A stretch of DNA of 64,000 nt, taken from contig NZ_AP025343.1 in NCBI RefSeq assembly GCF_021654775.1, positions 6,383,501 through 6,447,500 of the forward strand, given 5' to 3'. The stretch comes from Paenibacillus azoreducens. GTDB taxonomy: Bacteria > Bacillota > Bacilli > Paenibacillales > Paenibacillaceae. A program made the translations under genes and the position numbers. The notes under the pieces were generated by a model. It was not told the DNA's origin and did not search any database. It saw nothing but the letters and a program-made list of their open reading frames with translations. Within the stretch, counting starts at the first letter, position 1. Each line of letters begins with the position of its first letter. Shown here piece by piece: positions 58,777 through 64,000 of this stretch.

Positions 58777-59272
58777 CTATTGTATCATTCCCTTGGATTT
58801 ATGAAAGAGATTTTTATAGTTACTTTGATTAAATAAAAAATTTGCACTTACCTTTATGGCGCACTTCAAAACATAGTGTCAAAAAATAGAAAACATCTGA
58901 ACATTCCGCAAGCTGGGTTGGGCTACCAATCCAGCTTTGAGGAATAACAGATACACAACAAGTATACCGATATTTCGCTATCTTTTCCAGATGTAGCAAC
59001 TTAACAAGTCAGCCACCAAGCAAGACGACATTTAAGAGCTACGCTTTGACTTCTCCGTTCGCTCACCTCCCTTCGCGACCGTAAAGACGAATATCATCTC
59101 CCTTTTCATAGCCTTCAACAATCCAATTTGTGTAGCCGATAGAAACGTTCCAAAACTGTGGAATGTTTCTATCGGCAATTTTTCTTTCATAAACACTTTC
59201 GAGACATTGGTTGCATTTTCCATATCCAGTTCCTATTTAGTTGATAAGAACTAGAATAGGGAGTGATATCGA
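58777..59272. other. Gene-free stretch with long perfect-stem hairpin
   Basis: About 500 bases with no convincing gene. At 59135-59176 there is a 42-base near-perfect hairpin: GCCGATAGAAAC.TTCC, 8-base loop, GGAA.GTTTCTATCGGC. No T tract follows on either strand. It could be an operator, an attenuator or a relic of a small mobile element. Confidence 0.5.
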
Positions 59273-59656
59273 ATGAATGTCAACGAAGAAATGAAAGAAC
59301 TTGTCGGACAAGCCTTCATTAGTTACGCCAAAAAGTGCCTTAAACATGCTAGAAGGGATTATTACATGAAAGAAAACCGTGAATTATATCGGATAACCTT
59401 TCTGAGTGACCTTCCCTTTGATATTGGCATCCTTGACGTGCCTTCTCATCTTTATCCTAGTGAGGATTATATTCTGTTACTCCAAGCGGGCAGCAAGCTG
59501 AAATTAAGCGCTAGTGAAAAAAAGATTCTATTTATGAAGTTCTTTGAAGACATGACAGATAAGGATATCTCAGAGGTTCTTGGCATCACCAGACAAGCCG
59601 TAAGCAAGTCAAAGGCACAACTTTTAATAAAATTGCGAAAATATATGATGGATTAA
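59273..59656 (+). CDS. Sigma factor region 4-like regulator
   Basis: 127 residues. The C-terminal helix-turn-helix LSASEKKILFMKFFEDMTDKDISEVLGITRQAVSKSKAQLLIKL is a sigma-70 region 4 pattern. The ATG follows AGGGAGTGA. Such short sigma-like proteins are regularly found with a small HTH protein, excisionase and integrase on Tn916-like elements, the arrangement seen here. Confidence 0.75.
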   Translation: MNVNEEMKELVGQAFISYAKKCLKHARRDYYMKENRELYRITFLSDLPFDIGILDVPSHLYPSEDYILLLQAGSKLKLSASEKKILFMKFFEDMTDKDISEVLGITRQAVSKSKAQLLIKLRKYMMD

Positions 59657-59728
59657 CTTACATAGGAAAGGAACAAGAAACTTCAACAGCTTAGCATTTT
59701 TCTATGTTAGTTGTGGGGAGGTATAATC

Positions 59729-59938
59729 ATGCAGCAAATTTTCTTCCTTCTTATAGAAGCACAGAGAGGCAATCCAGATGCAGAAGCTCAACTGTTATCC
59801 ATGTTTGAACCGCTTATTTATAAGCTTTCACAACAGCATGGCTTATTTGACGAGGACTGTAAGCAACACTTGACCATAGAATTTATCTTGGCTGTTCGTC
59901 GTTTCGATCTCAGTCGTTATTTAGAAATACAAGCTTAA
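59729..59938 (+). CDS. Small helix-turn-helix protein of an integrative element
   Basis: 69 residues from the ATG at 59729 (GGGGAGG upstream). The pattern FLLIEAQRGNPDAEAQLLSMFEPLIYKLSQ resembles the sigma region 2-like HTH proteins encoded next to sigma-like regulators on Tn916-type elements. It probably controls transfer or excision genes together with the product at 59273. Confidence 0.65.
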   Translation: MQQIFFLLIEAQRGNPDAEAQLLSMFEPLIYKLSQQHGLFDEDCKQHLTIEFILAVRRFDLSRYLEIQA

Positions 59939-60396
59939 ATGAGAAATAAATTTAAAATGGGAAAGCCGAGGTTGCCTTTTTACTTCTGCTCTCCCATTTC
60001 TTATATAGAGACAACGTTAGCTATATGTCTCTATCATAAATATAGCCGTTCATTGAAAACTGAATATTTGCCGTTCCAAGTACGTTCCTCTTGTGCCTGT
60101 AACAGGGAAGCGACGATAGCGGATGCGCCAAGACGGTCTATGATACTTATTAGCATGGACAAGAGCGATAACGTTTCGCTTTCAATCAGCCTATGGTGGG
60201 CTGATCGCCAAGACCCGCAAGAGGGTATCATGATACTTCTGCCTGGCCAGCGTCACTGCATTGGGGGCAGCCCGCTCGGATGAGGGGGAGTTTCGCAAGA
60301 AGCTATGTGCGCGGACTAACCACCTGCGGCTTGGATCGCATTCTTTTATTATACATACCCCTAATCCTTGTATTTGAAAGGAGGTGTGTCACGATT
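59939..60396 (+). other. Gene-free, probably structured leader of the excisionase gene
   Basis: About 460 bases without a plausible gene but with several stems: AAATGGGA/TCCCATTT (59955-60000), ATAGAGACA/TGTCTCTAT (60005-60034, perfect), and ATCAGCC/GGCTGAT near 60185-60207, followed by a GC-rich region to 60340. This may be a regulatory RNA leader or a control region for excision. Confidence 0.45.
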
Positions 60397-60666
60397 ATGC
60401 AAATCGACTATGGTATTCCATCGGATACATTAAAGGCTTATTCGCTCATGTTTCAGGATTACCCGGACGTCGTCAATGTCGTTCAAATGTGTGAAATGCT
60501 CGGAGGAATTAGCACCAAGACAGGATATAAGCTTTTACAGGCTAATAAAATCAACCACTTCAAAATAGGCAGAGCGTATAAAATCCCCAAAGCAGCTATT
60601 ATTGCTTATCTCCACAGCATCATGACTCATCAACCGAATTCCCACTGTGACGCTTTAGTGCATTGA
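60397..60666 (+). CDS. xis: Excisionase-like HTH protein
   Basis: 89 residues from the ATG at 60397 (GGAGGT upstream). The winged-HTH pattern of the MerR/excisionase class is VNVVQMCEMLGGISTKTGYKLLQANKINHFKIGRAYKIPKAAIIAYL. It directly precedes the integrase gene, the normal order of xis and int in Tn916-like and ICEBs1-like elements. Confidence 0.8.
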   Translation: MQIDYGIPSDTLKAYSLMFQDYPDVVNVVQMCEMLGGISTKTGYKLLQANKINHFKIGRAYKIPKAAIIAYLHSIMTHQPNSHCDALVH

Positions 60667-60741
60667 ATCATCTATTTTACTATGGTATATTTAAAGTGTC
60701 AATGGTGGGATCGGTGCTGCTAACCAAGGAGGTATTAAAAC

Positions 60742-61941
60742 ATGGTTGCAGGCCACCTACAGGAGAAAAAAGGTCTTTTTTACATTGTTCTAAATTATAA
60801 GGACGAGGAGGGAAAGCGAAAAAGTAAATGGCTCGCTACGGGCTTGCCCGTCAAAGGCAACAAGAAAAAAGCGGAATCTCTGCTCATGGATGCCCGCAGA
60901 AATTTTGAATTAAAGCCAAATGAAGAAGCCGAAAAAGTACAGGAAAAACAAATCACCGAAGAAAACACAGATGTTGACCAAGTCTTATTTGCAGACTACA
61001 TGCTGGATTGGCTGGAAACGGTGAAGCATAGGATCGAACTCATCACATATATCTCGTATGTTAACGCAGTAAAAGGACGTATCGTTCCTTACTTTCGAGA
61101 AAAAGGCACTACACTCCAGGAATTAAAACCACATCACATTCAGGATTTTTATAGTCATGCCTTAAATGAATGGAAAGTTAGTGCTAACACAGTCATTCAT
61201 TATCATGCCAATATCCGTTCAGCACTTCAGCAGGCGTTCATTACGGATCGAATTTCTTCCAATCCTGCCGACAAGATCATTCGTCCGAAGAAGGAACCAT
61301 TTGTAGGCAGCTCATACAGCGCTTCAGAAGTCAATCAACTTTTGGAAATTGTAAAAGGCACCAAGATTGAACTGGCTGTGATTCTGGGAGCCTTTTATGG
61401 ATTAAGGCGAAGTGAAGTGGTGGGACTAAAATGGTCTGCCATTGATCTGGTCAATAAGACCATCACGATCAAGCATACCGTCACGTCTGGTTCTCTGGAT
61501 GGGAAGCTGATCACGATTGAGAAGGATCGAACAAAGAACAAGGCAAGTCTTCGTACGCTGCCCCTTGTAGATGCTTTCTATGACCTTCTGGTGCAAATGA
61601 AGGAGCAACAGGAAATCAATCAACAACTCTTCAAGGGTTCTTACTGCAAGGATTATATCGGTTATATTTATGTGGATGCCATGGGAGATCGAATCAAACC
61701 TAACTACATCACCCAACATTTTGCGCTTGTACTAAAGAAGAATGGCATGCGTCATATCCGCTTTCATGATCTTCGCCATAGCTGTGCAAGCCTTTTGTTG
61801 GCGAATGGCGTCAGCATGAAGGAAGTTCAAGAGTGGTTAGGTCATAGTGATTATTCCACCACAGCAAATATTTATTCGCACTTAGAGTACAGCTCCAAAG
61901 TTTCTTCAGCCAACACCATGAATGAGGTCATAAAAATATAA
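60742..61941 (+). CDS. int: Tyrosine recombinase (integrase)
   Basis: 399 residues. The N-terminal arm-binding domain (LQEKKGLFYIVLNYKDEEGKRKSKWLATGL) is followed by a SAM-like core-binding domain (about 80-175) and the catalytic domain with the Arg in GLRRSEVVGL, HDLRHSCASLLL (H-x-x-R), the second His in EWLGHSDYSTTANIY, and the terminal Tyr in that motif. It ends 47 bases from the 3' end of tRNA-Leu, the standard position for an integrase at its attachment site, so the element extends to the left. Confidence 0.92.
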   Translation: MVAGHLQEKKGLFYIVLNYKDEEGKRKSKWLATGLPVKGNKKKAESLLMDARRNFELKPNEEAEKVQEKQITEENTDVDQVLFADYMLDWLETVKHRIELITYISYVNAVKGRIVPYFREKGTTLQELKPHHIQDFYSHALNEWKVSANTVIHYHANIRSALQQAFITDRISSNPADKIIRPKKEPFVGSSYSASEVNQLLEIVKGTKIELAVILGAFYGLRRSEVVGLKWSAIDLVNKTITIKHTVTSGSLDGKLITIEKDRTKNKASLRTLPLVDAFYDLLVQMKEQQEINQQLFKGSYCKDYIGYIYVDAMGDRIKPNYITQHFALVLKKNGMRHIRFHDLRHSCASLLLANGVSMKEVQEWLGHSDYSTTANIYSHLEYSSKVSSANTMNEVIKI

Positions 61942-61972
61942 AAAAAGCTCATTAGAAATGACTTCTAATGAA
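61941..61972 (-). terminator. Terminator of the tRNA array
   Basis: On the minus strand the hairpin CATTAGAA/TTCTAATG leads into seven T just past tRNA-Leu. It can also end the integrase message. Confidence 0.75.
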
Positions 61973-61988
61973 CCATTGCTTTTTATGA

Positions 61989-62072
61989 TGGTACCGGTGA
62001 GAGGACTCGAACCTCCACGGATCTCTCCAAACGATTTTGAGTCGTTCGCGTCTGCCATTCCGCCACACCGGC
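61989..62072 (-). tRNA. tRNA-Leu (CAA)
   Basis: An 84-base tRNA with encoded CCA, extra arm, and loop CTCAAAA giving anticodon CAA. Intact; it is the last gene of the array and the probable integration target of the neighbouring element. Confidence 0.9.
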
Positions 62073-62196
62073 ACATTTTATAGTCTCCATCGCTCCTCTG
62101 GATAAAGGAGAGAACTACAGGAGAGAACTTTTGAAACACCTTTTGAAGAATCAAGTAATACCAAGGCTTTAGCGGTTATTTCTTCGACTTACGCTC

Positions 62197-62238
62197 ACGA
62201 TTTTGAGTCCGCCGCGTCTGCCATTCCGCCACACCAGC
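62197..62238 (-). pseudogene. Truncated tRNA-Leu, 5' half only
   Basis: GCTGGTGTGGCGGAATGGCAG... gives the acceptor strand, D arm and anticodon loop of a leucine tRNA. The sequence departs from tRNA just after the anticodon loop. It shares 13 bases (GACTCAAAATCGT) with the intact tRNA-Leu at the point where it breaks, suggesting recombination there. Confidence 0.8.
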
Positions 62239-62254
62239 AAGTAATGAGATGAAA

Positions 62255-62328
62255 CGCGCCCTAAGAGATTCGAACTCCTGACCTTTTGATTCGTAGTCAA
62301 ACGCTCTATCCAGCTGAGCTAAGGGCGC
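62255..62328 (-). tRNA. tRNA-Arg (ACG)
   Basis: A 74-base cloverleaf, loop CTACGAA, anticodon ACG. CCA is not encoded, unlike most of the array. Confidence 0.9.
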
Positions 62329-62342
62329 ATGTTTGGTTGTAA

Positions 62343-62416
62343 TGGAGGCGCCACCCAGATTCGAACTGGGGATAAAGCTTTTGCAGAGCTGTGCCTTACC
62401 ACTTGGCTATGGCGCC
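62343..62416 (-). tRNA. tRNA-Cys (GCA)
   Basis: Cloverleaf with encoded CCA; loop CTGCAAA, anticodon GCA. Confidence 0.9.
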
Positions 62417-62421
62417 ATATA

Positions 62422-62496
62422 TGGAGCGGACGACGGGAATCGAACCCGCGACCCTCGCCTTGGCAAGGCGATGCTCTACCGCTGAGCCACGTCCGC
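62422..62496 (-). tRNA. tRNA-Gly (GCC)
   Basis: Cloverleaf with encoded CCA; loop TTGCCAA, anticodon GCC. Confidence 0.92.
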
Positions 62497-62502
62497 ATAA
62501 AC

Positions 62503-62577
62503 TGGCTGGGGATATAGGATTCGAACCTATGCATGACGGAGTCAAAGTCCGTTGCCTTACCGCTTGGCTAATCCCCA
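62503..62577 (-). tRNA. tRNA-Gln (TTG)
   Basis: Cloverleaf with encoded CCA; loop CTTTGAC, anticodon TTG. Confidence 0.92.
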
Positions 62578-62591
62578 ACAAGCAAGTTAAA

Positions 62592-62668
62592 TGGGGCGAT
62601 CGATGGGACTTGAACCCACGAATGCCGGAGCCACAATCCGGTGCGTTAACCCCTTCGCCACGACCGCC
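62592..62668 (-). tRNA. tRNA-His (GTG)
   Basis: Cloverleaf with encoded CCA; loop TTGTGGC, anticodon GTG; includes the extra 5' G opposite C73 typical of histidine tRNA. Confidence 0.92.
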
Positions 62669-62681
62669 ATATTAAATTCAT

Positions 62682-62755
62682 TGGCAGGGGCAGCAGGAAT
62701 TGAACCCACACTAACGGTTTTGGAGACCGCTGTTCTACCTTTAAACTATGCCCCT
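62682..62755 (-). tRNA. tRNA-Trp (CCA)
   Basis: Cloverleaf with encoded CCA end; loop CTCCAAA, anticodon CCA. Confidence 0.92.
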
Positions 62756-62761
62756 ATATAC

Positions 62762-62847
62762 TGGTGGAGGCTGATGGATTCGAACCACCGAACTCGTACG
62801 AGAACAGATTTACAGTCTGCTGCGTTTGGCCACTTCGCTAAGCCTCC
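62762..62847 (-). tRNA. tRNA-Tyr (GTA)
   Basis: An 86-base tRNA with long variable arm and encoded CCA; loop CTGTAAA, anticodon GTA. Confidence 0.92.
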
Positions 62848-62851
62848 ACAA

Positions 62852-62927
<76 letters not shown>

Positions 62928-62948
62928 TTTTATGCTTTTATCATTTCA

Positions 62949-63024
<76 letters not shown>

Positions 63025-63084
63025 TTACTATATCATTTAAAGATGATCAGTGCAACCTCAATTCCTTAAAATCAAGGAAAAGGT

Positions 63085-63105
63085 AAATGGCGGAACCGAC
63101 GGGAT
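63085..63105 (-). repeat. Duplicate of the tRNA-Asp 3' end
   Basis: Twenty-one bases identical to 63197-63217, that is the last bases of tRNA-Asp including CCA plus four flanking bases. The 91 bases between the two copies are not tRNA-like. The pattern resembles an attachment-site scar. Confidence 0.7.
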
Positions 63106-63199
63106 ACTCTCACTTCGTTCGAGACTGCGAAGGCAGTGCTATCGAAGTTGATGCTCCGACGAACCCTTAACGGATTCTCATCCCTGGAGCTAAAATAAA

Positions 63200-63276
63200 T
63201 GGCGGAACCGACGGGATTCGAACCCGCGATCTCCTGCGTGACAGGCAGGCATGTTAGGCCTCTACACCACGGTTCC
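63200..63276 (-). tRNA. tRNA-Asp (GTC)
   Basis: Cloverleaf with encoded CCA; loop CTGTCAC, anticodon GTC. Confidence 0.93.
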
Positions 63277-63310
63277 ACAGAGGCACTTTCCTATACAAGG
63301 AAGTTGTAAT

Positions 63311-63383
<73 letters not shown>

Positions 63384-63414
63384 TCAGTAAGTTATCCCAC
63401 CTATTTAGGATAAA

Positions 63415-63490
63415 TGGTGGAGGCTGAGGGGATCGAACCCCCGACCCTCTGCTTGTAAGGCAGATGCTCTCCCAGCTGAGCTAAGCCTCC
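63415..63490 (-). tRNA. tRNA-Val (TAC)
   Basis: Cloverleaf with encoded CCA; loop CTTACAA, anticodon TAC. Confidence 0.93.
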
Positions 63491-63501
63491 ATGATAACTA
63501 A

Positions 63502-63573
63502 TGACCCGTAGGGGATTCGAACCCCTGTTACCTCCGTGAAAGGGAGGTGTCTTAACCCCTTGACCAACGGGCC
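63502..63573 (-). tRNA. tRNA-Glu (TTC)
   Basis: A 72-base cloverleaf; loop CTTTCAC, anticodon TTC. CCA not encoded. Confidence 0.92.
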
Positions 63574-63583
63574 ATGCATATAA

Positions 63584-63675
63584 TGGCGGAGAGAGAGGGA
63601 TTCGAACCCTCGAGACGCTTTTGGCGCCTACACGATTTCCAATCGTGCTCCTTCGGCCAACTCGGACACCTCTCC
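63584..63675 (-). tRNA. tRNA-Ser (GGA)
   Basis: A 92-base tRNA with long variable arm and encoded CCA; loop TTGGAAA, anticodon GGA. Confidence 0.92.
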
Positions 63676-63679
63676 ATAA

Positions 63680-63755
63680 TGGCTCCCCGAACAGGACTCG
63701 AACCTGTGACAACTCGATTAACAGTCGAGTGCTCTACCAACTGAGCTATCAGGGA
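63680..63755 (-). tRNA. tRNA-Asn (GTT)
   Basis: Cloverleaf with encoded CCA; loop CTGTTAA, anticodon GTT. First tRNA after the rRNA gene. Confidence 0.93.
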
Positions 63756-63910
63756 ACAATAATCAATTCAGGTTTGATCACCTGAAAACTAGATACGAAA
63801 CGTTTTGCGTTTTAATTCTCCGTAGCATTTCCCGGTTTTTAATCCCGGGGCCCCCGAAAAGTAATCGGAATCATCCGCGAAGCATATGCTTCACTTTTTG
63901 GGGTGTTTTT

Positions 63911-64000
63911 AGGATAAGCCCTCGACCGATTAGTATTGGTCAGCTCCATGCATTGCTGCACTTCCACCTCCAACCTATCTACCTCGTCGTCTTCAAGGGG
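63911..64000 (-). rRNA. 23S ribosomal RNA, 3' end
   Basis: On the minus strand the sequence reads through GGAGCTGACCAATACTAATC and GGTCGAGGGCTTATCC, the universal 23S 3' end region of Firmicutes. The rest of the gene lies outside the window. The 155 bases between it and tRNA-Asn (63756-63910) contain no 5S rRNA gene. Confidence 0.92.

Noticed and set aside
59032..59223. 63-codon minus-strand frame
   Set aside because: It has no ribosome site or known motif, and the 59135-59176 hairpin occupies its centre.
63085..63196. Possible second tRNA-Asp
   Set aside because: Only the last 17 bases of the tRNA plus flank match; the remaining sequence cannot form a cloverleaf.

Overview
The window looks like chromosome from a spore-forming Firmicute close to Paenibacillus. 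Pointers are the S-layer-homology anchored glycosidase, YesM/YesN-type two-component pairs beside sugar ABC importers, LacI regulators, AGGAGG ribosome sites, and a tRNA array whose order (Asn-Ser-Glu-Val-fMet-Asp-Phe-Thr-Tyr-Trp-His-Gln-Gly-Cys-...-Leu) matches the Bacillus trnD type. No species can be named from sequence alone.

Layout. (1) 1-367: edge of a GrpB-family gene. (2) 0.55-15.0 kb, all plus strand: a tightly packed, often start/stop-overlapping operon mixing Tad/type IV pilus parts (prepilin peptidase, CpaB-like SAF protein, CpaE-like ATPases, TadA ATPase, TadB and TadC platform proteins, pseudopilin-like proteins) with conjugation-type parts (PrgI-like, TraC-like N domain, VirB4 ATPase, C39 peptidase, RadC). 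No relaxase, coupling protein or VirB6-like protein is visible. This is the most unusual system here. (3) 15.0-18.7 kb: debris of IS256 and ISAzo13 transposases and a broken TetR gene. (4) 18.8-43.2 kb: a mannan utilisation region. A surface GH26 and a secreted multi-domain GH5 mannanase cut polymer; an SBP plus two permeases import oligosaccharides (no ATPase gene is present); GH113, a cellobiose/mannobiose 2-epimerase and two GH130 phosphorylases process them inside; three LacI regulators and a chemoreceptor accompany them. An intact IS3-family element sits between the SBP and permease genes. (5) 43.7-47.1 kb: decayed histidine kinase and response regulator, an IS110 pseudogene and a transposase fragment. 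(6) 47.3-53.9 kb: a second, paralogous sugar importer followed by a YesM/YesN pair; the kinase is frameshifted in an A8 tract. (7) 53.9-58.5 kb: broken AraC gene, two group II intron remnants, one lying inside the other's reverse transcriptase frame, and an IS3 remnant. (8) 58.5-62.0 kb: end of an integrative element (sigma-like and HTH proteins, excisionase, tyrosine integrase) abutting tRNA-Leu. (9) 62.0-64.0 kb: tRNA array and the 3' end of a 23S rRNA gene, minus strand.

Working together: the mannan genes form a full path from polymer to mannose-1-phosphate and glucose. The Tad/VirB4 operon probably builds one envelope-spanning machine. The right half is a mobile-element graveyard built up beside a tRNA integration hotspot. 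All family names come from recognising sequence motifs by eye; no database search was run.
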